Part shown: piece after piece, positions 8,821 to 16,208 of the stretch
Numbering within the stretch: position 1 is the first letter of the stretch
Layout of the letters: every line of letters starts with the position of its first letter
Assembly (NCBI GenBank): GCA_047627515.1
Contig: JBLHTU010000044.1
Location: 1-22,698 of the forward strand
Direction: 5' to 3'
Source of the DNA: JAYPLE01 sp047627515
GTDB lineage: Bacteria; Bacteroidota; Bacteroidia; Cytophagales; Cyclobacteriaceae
DNA length: 22,698 nucleotides
Position numbers and translations under genes: made by a program
The notes under the pieces: generated by a model
What the model was told of the DNA's origin: nothing
What the model saw: only the letters and a program-made list of their open reading frames with translations
Database searches by the model: none

Positions 8821-10192
8821 AGCGTAAAGAAGTAATAGGGTCTTGGTTTGCTGCTTTCCTGGCAGGAGCAATGCCGAATATAAGTCCAACGGTCGCTGCG
8901 ACTCCAAATGAAATAACGATCGAACTAATTGATACAATGGTGGGTATTTCTGCAAATCTGCTTACCGCTGCAGCCATAAACATACCCAGCACAACACCGA
9001 TGAATCCTCCTGAAATACTTATTAGGACAGCTTCAAACATGAATTGAAGAATGATGTCAGTTTTTCGGGCACCGATGCTTAATCGTAGTCCTATTTCTTT
9101 GATACGCTCCAAGACAGAAGCCAGCATGATGTTCATGATTCCTATGCCGCCAACGATCAATGAAATGCCAGCAATCGCCCCTAATACATAGTTGAAAATA
9201 TCATTGGTTCGCTGCTGCTGCTTGAGTAACAATTCAGGAATTTCTATTTCATAGTCGATCACATCAAAATGCTTTCTGCTTAGATTTCGTGAAATAATCT
9301 CGGCAGTATTACTCAAGAGTGCAGTTTCCTCTACTTGTATGACCAGTCGGTCTAATTGGTGATAGTTTACTGCACCGGAAGAAGTGCTAGATGCAGTTTC
9401 TACAGAACCTCCGAACATCATCATACCTGAAGAGCCTGTATTCGAAGATTGAATCATTTCCTCGGTGAGCATCGCCCGATTCTTATATCGCACTAGCACC
9501 GTTTTCAATGGTGTATAGACATCCATATTGTAATCACGGATACCCAGTTTTGTGATACTATTATCGGAGATCAACCTTTCTTCTAGGATCCCAATCACTT
9601 TTAGCCATCTTGGCCCACATTTGATTGATTTTCCGATGGGGTTTTCACTTGGAAAAAACTTGGCTTGAATCGATTTTCCAATGATACAAACAGGCTCTCC
9701 TTTTTCAAGGTGATTGTTTGTAAACATCGATCCTTCCGCTAGTTTAAAATTAAAGATATCAAAGTACGAAGGTTCAACACCCACGAGTTTAGCCGATCGA
9801 CGTATGCCATTCTTGATGATATAGGTTTCAAGTAATACTTCAGGGCTGATCTTTTTGATTCCAGGCATCATCTCTGCCAGTGATTTGCTATCCTGCAGGG
9901 TCAATCCAGGCGAAAATTTTGACTTTTCATTTGTCCCATCGCTTTCTTCCTCCAGATTTTCCTCTGTTTGTTCTACTATAGGTTTGATGATGATATTATT
10001 TACGCCTACTAACTTTATCTGCTCTAGAATCTCCTGCTGTGCACCATTGCCGATGGCCAGCATTGAGATAACTGCGGCGACACCGAATATAATGCCGAGA
10101 GCCGTTAAAAATGACCGCAGTCGATTGGCAAGTACAGCATCTATGGCAATGTATAGATTGGAGAGCGCTCGTTCGCTAAGTATCTTTTTCAC
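8813..10192 (-). CDS. MacB-like ABC transporter permease (MacB_PCD plus FtsX), no ATPase domain
   Basis: This 459-residue membrane subunit of a type VII (MacB-like) ABC transporter has one helix at about 27-49, a large periplasmic core domain (about 50-330) and three C-terminal helices (about 333-363, 383-410 and 420-445). ERIKEIGLRLSIGAR (362-376) and the end PARKAANQDPITSLRYE are classic FtsX-domain landmarks. Unlike E. coli MacB, no nucleotide-binding domain precedes it, so a separate ATPase is required and none is encoded in the window. The start is GTG at 10190-10192 with AAGGGG two bases upstream, 6 bases after the adaptor stop. Residues about 250-274 form a Ser/Gly/Met-rich low-complexity insert in the periplasmic domain. 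Substrate is unknown; antibiotics, lipids or peptides are all possible. Confidence 0.9.
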   Translation of the reverse strand: MKKILSERALSNLYIAIDAVLANRLRSFLTALGIIFGVAAVISMLAIGNGAQQEILEQIKLVGVNNIIIKPIVEQTEENLEEESDGTNEKSKFSPGLTLQDSKSLAEMMPGIKKISPEVLLETYIIKNGIRRSAKLVGVEPSYFDIFNFKLAEGSMFTNNHLEKGEPVCIIGKSIQAKFFPSENPIGKSIKCGPRWLKVIGILEERLISDNSITKLGIRDYNMDVYTPLKTVLVRYKNRAMLTEEMIQSSNTGSSGMMMFGGSVETASSTSSGAVNYHQLDRLVIQVEETALLSNTAEIISRNLSRKHFDVIDYEIEIPELLLKQQQRTNDIFNYVLGAIAGISLIVGGIGIMNIMLASVLERIKEIGLRLSIGARKTDIILQFMFEAVLISISGGFIGVVLGMFMAAAVSRFAEIPTIVSISSIVISFGVAATVGLIFGIAPARKAANQDPITSLRYE

Positions 10193-10198
10193 GACCCC

Positions 10199-11551
10199 TT
10201 AAGAGTTAGATCCTCTTTTTCTACCGTACTGTCCTCTTACTGGTTCTTGTGGTTCTGGATCTGGAATCTCTTCTTCCTTCTTCATCCTTTTACCATCCAT
10301 TTCGGGCAGCAATACAATCTCCTCGTCTTCCATATCTGTCACGTTAGACAGGAATACAATGTCTTCAGCCGTTAGGCCACTTTCTATCGTGACATAATCA
10401 GTATTTGGCTCACCCAATACTACTTCTTGTTTTACCGTTTTGAGACCGTCTTTTTTGAAGACATACGTGATCGAGTCATATTCACTTCGTAGACATTCCA
10501 AAGGTATATACAGGGCCGTTTCGATATCATTGGTAATGATGCGGTTACTGGTAGTCATACCAGGCTTTACTAGCTGATCTGTTCCGAAAACCTCGATCTC
10601 TACTTCAAATACTTTGGCATCAGAATTAGGTCTTTGCTCACCTACATTTGCAACACGAGTGACACGTCCTTTTAAGTTTTTATCAGGGAAAGCATCGAAA
10701 CCGATTTCAACCAATTGTCCGATTTTTACTTTTCTGATGTCGACTTCATTTACGTAGGTTTTTGACATCATTCTGGATAGGTCAGGTAGAGTACCAATTA
10801 CAGGGTCCCAAGCACTTACCTGAGATCCAGCTTTTATCGCTTTTCCATCATATGATTTTTGATAAATCAGCATACCATCTTCTGGCGCCATGATCGTAAA
10901 CTTGGCAGCCAGTTCCTGCAGGCCCTCCATATCATTTCGTTCCTTCCGTAAGTTGGCCGTCACTTCCTGCATTTTAGCAATGTTTTGTTGCAGCTTGATG
11001 TCGTAATTTTCTTTTGCCTGCTGCAAAGCTCTTTTAGCTTTTTCAACCTCTATTTCGGCTTTTTGTATGGTAGCAGGAGGTTCAAATTGACTTTGATCCA
11101 ACGTTAGTTGGCGATCTCGCACGCCATAATCAAGGTTGACTAGCTCATCTCTTGCCTGTCGCATGGTCAAAGCAGTATCGAGCTTCGTCTGGGTGTACTG
11201 CGACATTTCTCGATCCACATTCAATTGTGCATCGTTCATTTTACCCGTTAGCTCTGAGGCATCCAATCTCGCTACATATTGTCCCTTTTTCACGTAGGTG
11301 CCCTCATCGATTATATCTTGGATGGTCATATTCCAAATTCGATAAGTTCGCAGGCCGGAAGGTCCGTTGATCTTTACTGAATTTTTCGCTTCTAAAGATC
11401 CAGAGGTAGTTATATCTACCACAAATCGGCCGTTGCTGACTGGCACTGTAATTTCAGTGGCATTATCTGCTGGACCCCCACTAAATACCACCATTAAAGC
11501 CGTCACTACAACTAGGGTGATTACGATGGGAATTGCTGTTTTACGATTCAT
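10199..11551 (-). CDS. MacA/HlyD-type periplasmic adaptor subunit (membrane fusion protein)
   Basis: This 450-residue protein has an N-terminal membrane anchor (about 7-24). A split lipoyl/barrel-sandwich domain follows; its two halves flank a long charged, Gln/Glu/Lys-rich helical hairpin (about 95-215). Next comes a beta-barrel region with VEIGFDAFPDKNLKGRVTRV at about 281-300, and a membrane-proximal domain. This order is that of MacA-like adaptors, which bridge an inner-membrane transporter and a TolC duct. It ends in a Pro/Glu then basic tail (RGQYGRKRGSNS) not needed for the fold. It starts 23 bases after the M61 peptidase stop and ends 6 bases before the permease start, so it is the second gene of a four-gene operon. 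Confidence 0.9.
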   Translation of the reverse strand: MNRKTAIPIVITLVVVTALMVVFSGGPADNATEITVPVSNGRFVVDITTSGSLEAKNSVKINGPSGLRTYRIWNMTIQDIIDEGTYVKKGQYVARLDASELTGKMNDAQLNVDREMSQYTQTKLDTALTMRQARDELVNLDYGVRDRQLTLDQSQFEPPATIQKAEIEVEKAKRALQQAKENYDIKLQQNIAKMQEVTANLRKERNDMEGLQELAAKFTIMAPEDGMLIYQKSYDGKAIKAGSQVSAWDPVIGTLPDLSRMMSKTYVNEVDIRKVKIGQLVEIGFDAFPDKNLKGRVTRVANVGEQRPNSDAKVFEVEIEVFGTDQLVKPGMTTSNRIITNDIETALYIPLECLRSEYDSITYVFKKDGLKTVKQEVVLGEPNTDYVTIESGLTAEDIVFLSNVTDMEDEEIVLLPEMDGKRMKKEEEIPDPEPQEPVRGQYGRKRGSNS

Positions 11552-11574
11552 AATATTTCATTAGGTCTTTATTC

Positions 11575-13422
11575 TTACTGAAGTCCGTTAAGCCACACTT
11601 CTCTTGTTTTTTCCTCTTCTTCGGTGAGTATTTCAAATGGTTGTATACCCGGTTGTTCTTTTGCAGCAACAAGTATCGCTTTCGCCTTTAGTTTCTTTTC
11701 TTTCTGCTTTCCTTTGACATCTCTGACTACAGTCACAACCACCTTGTCACCGTCTGCCGTATTGGCAACATAGTCATCTAGTACTTGTTGGATATTTGAA
11801 AGGTCTACTACCTGATCATTTATTTTGACCATTTTATCTCCTTTTAGATAGCCCATCTCTTTTCCGAATGCGTTTTGATCTGATATATCCCCAATAACTA
11901 TTTCTGCTTCTTGATTCGTCTCAAGTGCAATATTACCTAGGGTAGCCTTTTGTATTTCCTTGCCTGCCGAATAAGTGTAACCTGCCAATTTAAGTACTTC
12001 TTCTAATGGAAGTGGCTGACTACCTACCACATGGTTTTTGAAAAAGACTCCGATTTCTGGATAAGTCATTTCTGTAATCTCATTGATTAGCTGAGCATCA
12101 TCAAAAGAAACATCGGGTCCGTATTTGGCGGAAAGCTTTTGCAGCAGCAACGGTAAATCCATTGTGCCATTACTTAGACTTGTTAGATATAAATCTAGGC
12201 ACATGCCAATCAATGCTCCTTTGTAGTAAACATTGGTATACATAGGCTCATAAGTCGGACTGAGTATTTCTTTACTCATCTGAGTGAAGGATACCTCGGG
12301 GAATTCGTCAGCTATCGCTATTTTTTCCAGAATATTGTCTAAAAATGTAGCTTCATCGTACAGTTTGCTCCGCACTTGTACATGCATAGCACTGTACTCG
12401 GTTACACCTTCGTATAACCATAGATGCTCAGACATTTTTGGTTCGATATAGTCGAAGTCGCCGATTTCCTTGGAATGTATGTTGAGAGGCGTGACGATAT
12501 GTAAGAACTCATGAGCGGCCACATCTCGAACGATCTGTCCGATCCGTCTAGCATTTGCCTCTGGTAATGTGTAAACTGAAGAAAATGAATGTTCCAGCGC
12601 ACCCATACCACCCGATAAGCTATTGTAATCCATCAAATAAACTAAGTAAGCATACCGTTCTACAGGGAGCTTTCCGCCAAGGTATTTGGTTTGCGCCATC
12701 ATCAGGTCTTCGATGTTGTTCATTACGTCAGCAGCACTAAGCTTACGATTGGGTGAATACACCGAGACAATGATTTCAGCTCCATTAATCATACTAATAG
12801 CCGTATCTGGTTTGCTGTACATGATTGGGCCATCAGCTAGGAAGTTATAATTAGAAGCACTGAAGGTGTCCTGAGAGGGTGTCGTCTTGGTTCTTTCAAG
12901 TGAGGTAGCTCCATACAACGATTCGTCGTGCGAGATTTCGACTTCAAAAGGGAGGAATTTGTATCCTTTTAAATAACCAATTACACCAAATGTATTGAGC
13001 AGATAGACATTATTGATAGTGTCGATGCTGGTGCCGCCTGGTTCAAAGATGATGTTGTCAACGTATCGATCATTTTCGTCAAAGGTATCATCAATCACAT
13101 ATGTGATTTTTGAGAGCTTTTGAGCACCGTAGATTTGCCAACGATTTACATCAAGTTGTTTTGTGTTTAATTCAGTACCTAAGCTATCATAAGCTTTGAA
13201 AGAAGATAGAAATCTTCCAAAATCAGAAATGCTGTAGGTGCCCGGAACAATCTTAGGCATATGGTATTCAATACTATCCTCTGATACGTTAGGTGTATTG
13301 ATCGTGATCTGGAGCTGATCGTTGGATGCTTTCTTCAGGTCAATTTGGGCCAGATAGCTGCCGCCTTGAGCAAAAGAAAGGTGGCTTAGTAGCGCTAATA
13401 GAAGGAAACTCGTAATTCGCAT
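11575..13422 (-). CDS. M61 family metallopeptidase with C-terminal PDZ domain, exported
   Basis: I choose the ATG at 13422, giving 615 residues with a clean signal peptide MRITSFLLLALLSHLSFAQ; the frame extends to 13464, but the extra 14 residues are polar. The protein has an N-terminal beta domain, then a zinc peptidase core with HEFLH (304-308) and the probable third ligand Glu338 in LWLYEGVTEY. A PDZ domain follows at about 490-595 with the GYLKGDKMVKINDQ segment. This is the layout of M61 glycyl aminopeptidase-like enzymes common in Bacteroidota. It should act in the periplasm or at the outer surface on small peptides. It is the first gene of the run leading into the adaptor, permease and TolC-like genes, which could mean that peptide processing is tied to export, but that is only inferred from position. 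A TTACTTTG box (7 of 8 to the -7 consensus) lies 21 bases upstream at 13444-13451. Confidence 0.9.
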   Translation of the reverse strand: MRITSFLLLALLSHLSFAQGGSYLAQIDLKKASNDQLQITINTPNVSEDSIEYHMPKIVPGTYSISDFGRFLSSFKAYDSLGTELNTKQLDVNRWQIYGAQKLSKITYVIDDTFDENDRYVDNIIFEPGGTSIDTINNVYLLNTFGVIGYLKGYKFLPFEVEISHDESLYGATSLERTKTTPSQDTFSASNYNFLADGPIMYSKPDTAISMINGAEIIVSVYSPNRKLSAADVMNNIEDLMMAQTKYLGGKLPVERYAYLVYLMDYNSLSGGMGALEHSFSSVYTLPEANARRIGQIVRDVAAHEFLHIVTPLNIHSKEIGDFDYIEPKMSEHLWLYEGVTEYSAMHVQVRSKLYDEATFLDNILEKIAIADEFPEVSFTQMSKEILSPTYEPMYTNVYYKGALIGMCLDLYLTSLSNGTMDLPLLLQKLSAKYGPDVSFDDAQLINEITEMTYPEIGVFFKNHVVGSQPLPLEEVLKLAGYTYSAGKEIQKATLGNIALETNQEAEIVIGDISDQNAFGKEMGYLKGDKMVKINDQVVDLSNIQQVLDDYVANTADGDKVVVTVVRDVKGKQKEKKLKAKAILVAAKEQPGIQPFEILTEEEEKTREVWLNGLQ

Positions 13423-13443
13423 TGGCTTTACATTTATGCTATG

Positions 13444-13451
13444 CAAAGTAA
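13444..13451 (-). promoter_or_regulatory. Possible -7 box for the M61-efflux operon
   Basis: The - strand reads TTACTTTG, one mismatch from the Bacteroidota -7 consensus TAnnTTTG, 21 bases before the chosen M61 start. No convincing TTG -33 element stands 19-21 bases upstream, so this is only a weak candidate. Confidence 0.25.
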
Positions 13452-13505
13452 CGTGACAATGCATCGAGGATCGTATTAATTATGCGAATGGCAAGCGCAA
13501 AAGCT

Positions 13506-13545
13506 AAGTGGTAAATCGTTAACAATCATTAACGATCTACCACTT
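13506..13545. terminator. Long inverted repeat between typA and the M61 operon; probable typA terminator
   Basis: AAGTGGTAAATCGTTAA (13506-13522) and TTAACGATCTACCACTT (13529-13545) pair as a 17-bp stem with a single mismatch and a 6-base loop. It starts 10 bases beyond the typA stop in the direction of typA transcription. On that strand the stem is followed by AGCTTTTGCGC, a poor U-tract. It may terminate typA transcripts or protect their 3' end; it also lies upstream of the M61 start. Confidence 0.6.
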
Positions 13546-13555
13546 GCTGGGCTAA

Positions 13556-15367
13556 TTAGTTATTAGCCATATTATTTTTCTTTCGTTCGTGCTCAAGAAG
13601 ATAGATTTTTCTCATTCTTATCGACTGAGGTGTCACTTCGACATATTCATCTTTGTTGATGTACTCCAGAGCTTCCTCCAATGAGAATTTTTTCGCAGGA
13701 GCAATTTTCATACTTGCATCGGTTCCCGACTTCCTCATGTTAGTCAGCTGCTTACCTTTCTGAACATTGACAGAGAGGTCATTGGCACGTGAATGCTCAC
13801 CGATTACCTGACCGACATATAGTTCATCACCGGGGCTTACAAAGAAGATGCCTCGGTCCTGCAGCTTGTCAATAGAATAAGAAGTGGAAGGACCTGTTTC
13901 CATAGAAACCAACGATCCGTTCAATCTTTCAGGAATATCCCCTTTGAAAGGCTCATATCCATTAAATCTATGCGTCATCACTGCTTCACCTGCTGTGGCA
14001 GTCAAAACCTGATTTCTCAAACCAATCAAACCTCTAGCAGGTATGTTAAACTCTAGGTGCTGAATGTCGCCTTTTGGTTCCATGACCGTGAGTTCGCCTT
14101 TTCTTTTAGTAACCAATTCTATGGCTTTACCCGAGACACTTTCAGGCACGTCTATCACAAGATGCTCAATGGGCTCGTGCTTCTTGCCATCTATCTCTTT
14201 GAAAATAACCTGTGGCTGACCTACTTGAAGTTCGTACCCTTCACGACGCATCGTTTCTATTAGTACGGACAAGTGAAGTACACCTCGACCATAGACCAAG
14301 AATTTATCTTCACTGTCTGTTGTCTCAACTTTCAGTGCTAAATTCTTTTCAATCTCTTTCATCAATCGCTCTCTTAGATGACGAGAAGTTACAAATTTCC
14401 CCTCTTTACCGAAGAAAGGAGAGTTGTTGATTGTGAAAAGCATATTCATCGTAGGCTCATCAACACCGACTCTTTCTAGAGGTTCAGGGTTATCATAGTC
14501 AGTGATGGTGTCACCAATATCGAAGTTTTCAATACCTGTGACCGCACAGATATCGCCACATCCTACTTCTTCTACACTCCTTTTACCAAGGCCTTCAAAT
14601 ACATGCAGTTCTTTGATTCTGACACGCTCTACTTTATCGTCCGATTTGGTTAGCCCTAAGCTTTGGCCAACTTTTATTGATCCCTGATGGATTCTGCCGA
14701 TCGCAATTCTACCTGTGAATGCAGAGAAATCTAATGACGTAATTTTCATTCTAAGGACACCTTCTTTCTTTGGGGGAGCAGGGATCACTTTTATGATCGT
14801 ATCAAGCAGCGCATCAAGGTTGTCTGTGGGTTTCTTCCAGTCTTCGCTCATCCAGCCATACTTAGAAGAACCGTACAGCGTACTAAAGTCTAGCTGATCC
14901 TCTGTTGCATCTAGGTTGAACATAAGGTCGAAAACTTCTTCATGTACTATGTCAGGACGACAGTTTTCTTTGTCTACCTTGTTGACTACCACGATAGGCT
15001 TCAGGCCAAGACCAAGCGCTTTACCTAATACAAAACGTGTTTGCGGCATAGCACCTTCAAATGCATCCACCAATAGCAAAACGCCATCTGCCATGCTAAG
15101 CACCCGCTCTACTTCACCTCCAAAGTCAGCGTGACCAGGCGTATCAATGATATTGATTTTAACTCCTTTATAGTTAATTGAAACGTTTTTGGACAGGATC
15201 GTAATCCCTCGTTCACGCTCCAGGTCATTATTGTCTAGTATAAGAACATTATTGTCTTGAGATCTTTTGGCATCATTTGCCTGTGCAGCATAGATGATTT
15301 TATCTACGAGCGTTGTTTTACCGTGATCGACGTGGGCTATGATCGCGATGTTTCTGATTTCCTGCAT
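13556..15367 (-). CDS. typA: Ribosome-associated translational GTPase TypA/BipA
   Basis: This 603-residue protein has the full BipA length and is colinear with elongation factor G without domain IV. The GTPase motifs are clear: AHVDHGKT (11-18), RERGIT in switch I (51-56), DTPGHAD (75-81) and NKVD (129-132). A beta-barrel domain follows, then the two alpha/beta domains, and the BipA-specific C-terminal domain containing the segment MRKSGTDASMKIAPAKKFSLE in its usual place. TypA binds 70S ribosomes and is needed for ribosome assembly at low temperature and for stress adaptation. It is monocistronic here: a hairpin follows it, and a divergent gene starts 141 bases upstream. A perfect TAATTTTG -7 box stands 22 bases before the ATG. 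Confidence 0.97.
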   Translation of the reverse strand: MQEIRNIAIIAHVDHGKTTLVDKIIYAAQANDAKRSQDNNVLILDNNDLERERGITILSKNVSINYKGVKINIIDTPGHADFGGEVERVLSMADGVLLLVDAFEGAMPQTRFVLGKALGLGLKPIVVVNKVDKENCRPDIVHEEVFDLMFNLDATEDQLDFSTLYGSSKYGWMSEDWKKPTDNLDALLDTIIKVIPAPPKKEGVLRMKITSLDFSAFTGRIAIGRIHQGSIKVGQSLGLTKSDDKVERVRIKELHVFEGLGKRSVEEVGCGDICAVTGIENFDIGDTITDYDNPEPLERVGVDEPTMNMLFTINNSPFFGKEGKFVTSRHLRERLMKEIEKNLALKVETTDSEDKFLVYGRGVLHLSVLIETMRREGYELQVGQPQVIFKEIDGKKHEPIEHLVIDVPESVSGKAIELVTKRKGELTVMEPKGDIQHLEFNIPARGLIGLRNQVLTATAGEAVMTHRFNGYEPFKGDIPERLNGSLVSMETGPSTSYSIDKLQDRGIFFVSPGDELYVGQVIGEHSRANDLSVNVQKGKQLTNMRKSGTDASMKIAPAKKFSLEEALEYINKDEYVEVTPQSIRMRKIYLLEHERKKNNMANN

Positions 15368-15389
15368 GATAGCGTTTTTGAATAAGCCG

Positions 15390-15397
15390 CAAAATTA
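15390..15397 (-). promoter_or_regulatory. -7 promoter box of typA
   Basis: The - strand reads TAATTTTG, an exact fit to TAnnTTTG, followed by CGG and then 19 more bases before the typA ATG (22 in all). No clear TTG at -33 is present. Position in the divergent intergenic region supports the call; the base pattern alone could occur by chance in AT-rich DNA. Confidence 0.45.
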
Positions 15398-15470
15398 CGG
15401 GTTCTATCATAAAATAACACCTTACTACCGAAAAATTAATGTAGTCGTATATTTTTTACATAAAGTAAAG

Positions 15471-15478
15471 TATTTTTG
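15471..15478 (+). promoter_or_regulatory. -7 promoter box for the broken membrane gene and HTH regulator
   Basis: TATTTTTG fits TAnnTTTG exactly and lies 30 bases before the ATG at 15509, in the intergenic region shared with the divergent typA. The -33 element is not evident. Confidence 0.4.
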
Positions 15479-15508
15479 ACAAAACGAAAACTTAAAGACT
15501 AAAACAAA

Positions 15509-15965
15509 ATGCAATCACTTACGCCAATCGAAGATTATCTACTACCTATCTGTTTATAGAAAATATTCATATTATGTACTAGTTGGGGGTATACCTCTTG
15601 TTATTATGTTATCTACTCTTTTATTATTGCTTTTCAGGCAATCAAACGTTCCAGCACTGTGGGATGAGTTTGGTGGTTTTGCTTTGCATCTTCCCATTTC
15701 CACTGGGTTATTCTGGATGCTTTTGCGAGAGAGCAGAATGAAGATGAAATATTTCTCCAATTGCGGCTAAAGGCGACATTTCATGGGATCAGATTTATCT
15801 TTGTTGGTGTTTTGGCATTACCTATTCATCATTTGGATCAAAAGTTATGTTAAGAAAAGCCTACTGACGATGCCTGATATTGGTGGCAACCTAGCAGTTG
15901 TTTCATTGCTGCTTGTTTATGCCTATTGCAGCTTGGATGCTGAAGCGAAATCTGCAAAAGGATGA
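15509..15965 (+). pseudogene. Frameshifted small membrane protein, partner of the HTH regulator
   Basis: Reading + strand in three successive changes of frame gives one coherent small membrane protein. It begins MQSLTPIEDYLLP at 15509; this frame stops at TAG 15557-15559. Another frame (about 15552-15720) gives YRKYSYYVLVGGIPLVIMLS and a hydrophobic run. The first frame resumes with AREQNEDEIFLQLRLKATFH (about 15722-15781) and a third hydrophobic stretch. The second frame resumes near 15815 with FIIWIKSYVKK and a last membrane segment, and stops at TGA 15963-15965. The breaks fall near 15548, 15715 and 15815. The REQNEDE-LRLKA motif and the following HTH gene are typical of small Bacteroidota membrane-protein/HTH pairs. 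The stop overlaps the HTH start as ATGA, showing that the last frame is the true gene end. Three indels in about 450 bases suggest decay; local sequencing error is the alternative. Confidence 0.75.
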
Positions 15966-16168
15966 GGAATATCATTAAGATAGCGCGAGCCCATCACGAT
16001 ATCACGCAAGAAAAACTGGCGGAGTTGATTGGCGTATCTCGGCAAACGATTAACTCCATTGAGAAAAATAAATATGTGCCCTCTACGGTTCTTGCCTTAC
16101 GACTATCTAAGGTGTTCAGCTTGCCAGTCAATGAATTATTTGAGTTGACGGATGAAGATAAGATTTGA
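15962..16168 (+). CDS. Small Xre/Cro-CI family HTH transcriptional regulator
   Basis: The 68-residue protein is a single helix-turn-helix domain. ITQEKLAELIGVSRQTINSI is the HTH core, followed by EKNKYVPSTVLALRLSKVF and a short acidic end (ELTDEDKI). This size and sequence fit the small YozG-like regulators that often sit next to a membrane protein in Bacteroidota. The ATG at 15962 overlaps the TGA of the broken upstream membrane gene (ATGA), which suggests that it was translationally coupled to it. The HTH itself is intact, so it either still works alone or is a leftover of a decaying pair. Its target is unknown; autoregulation is a reasonable guess. Confidence 0.88.
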   Translation: MRNIIKIARAHHDITQEKLAELIGVSRQTINSIEKNKYVPSTVLALRLSKVFSLPVNELFELTDEDKI

Positions 16169-16192
16169 CCCGGTCTGCCTGTAGTTTCTGGC

Positions 16193-16200
16193 TATATTTG
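16193..16200 (+). promoter_or_regulatory. -7 promoter box of metG, close to the start codon
   Basis: TATATTTG fits TAnnTTTG exactly and is followed by CGCCCAAT directly before the metG ATG at 16209. A start of transcription 5-7 bases after the box would leave a leader of only one to four bases. A TTGAC lies 25 bases upstream of the box (16165-16169), longer than the usual 19-21 spacing. Confidence 0.4.
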
Positions 16201-16208
16201 CGCCCAAT

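Noticed and set aside
9855..10202. 115-codon + strand frame
   Set aside because: It is antisense to the MacB-like permease N-terminal region, which is strongly supported by family motifs.
15572..15760. 62-codon open frame on the - strand
   Set aside because: It lies opposite the reconstructed membrane protein, whose + strand frames give coherent hydrophobic segments and motifs. The - strand product does not look like a protein.
15783..15965. 60-residue + strand frame as an independent small membrane protein
   Set aside because: Its first 10 or so codons overlap the REQNEDE-containing segment in another frame and only the later part reads as family-like sequence, so it is better explained as the last piece of the broken gene.
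15509..15965. Programmed ribosomal frameshifting to join the membrane-protein frames
   Set aside because: Three separate shifts with no clear slippery heptamer and downstream structure at each are needed; decay or sequence error is simpler.
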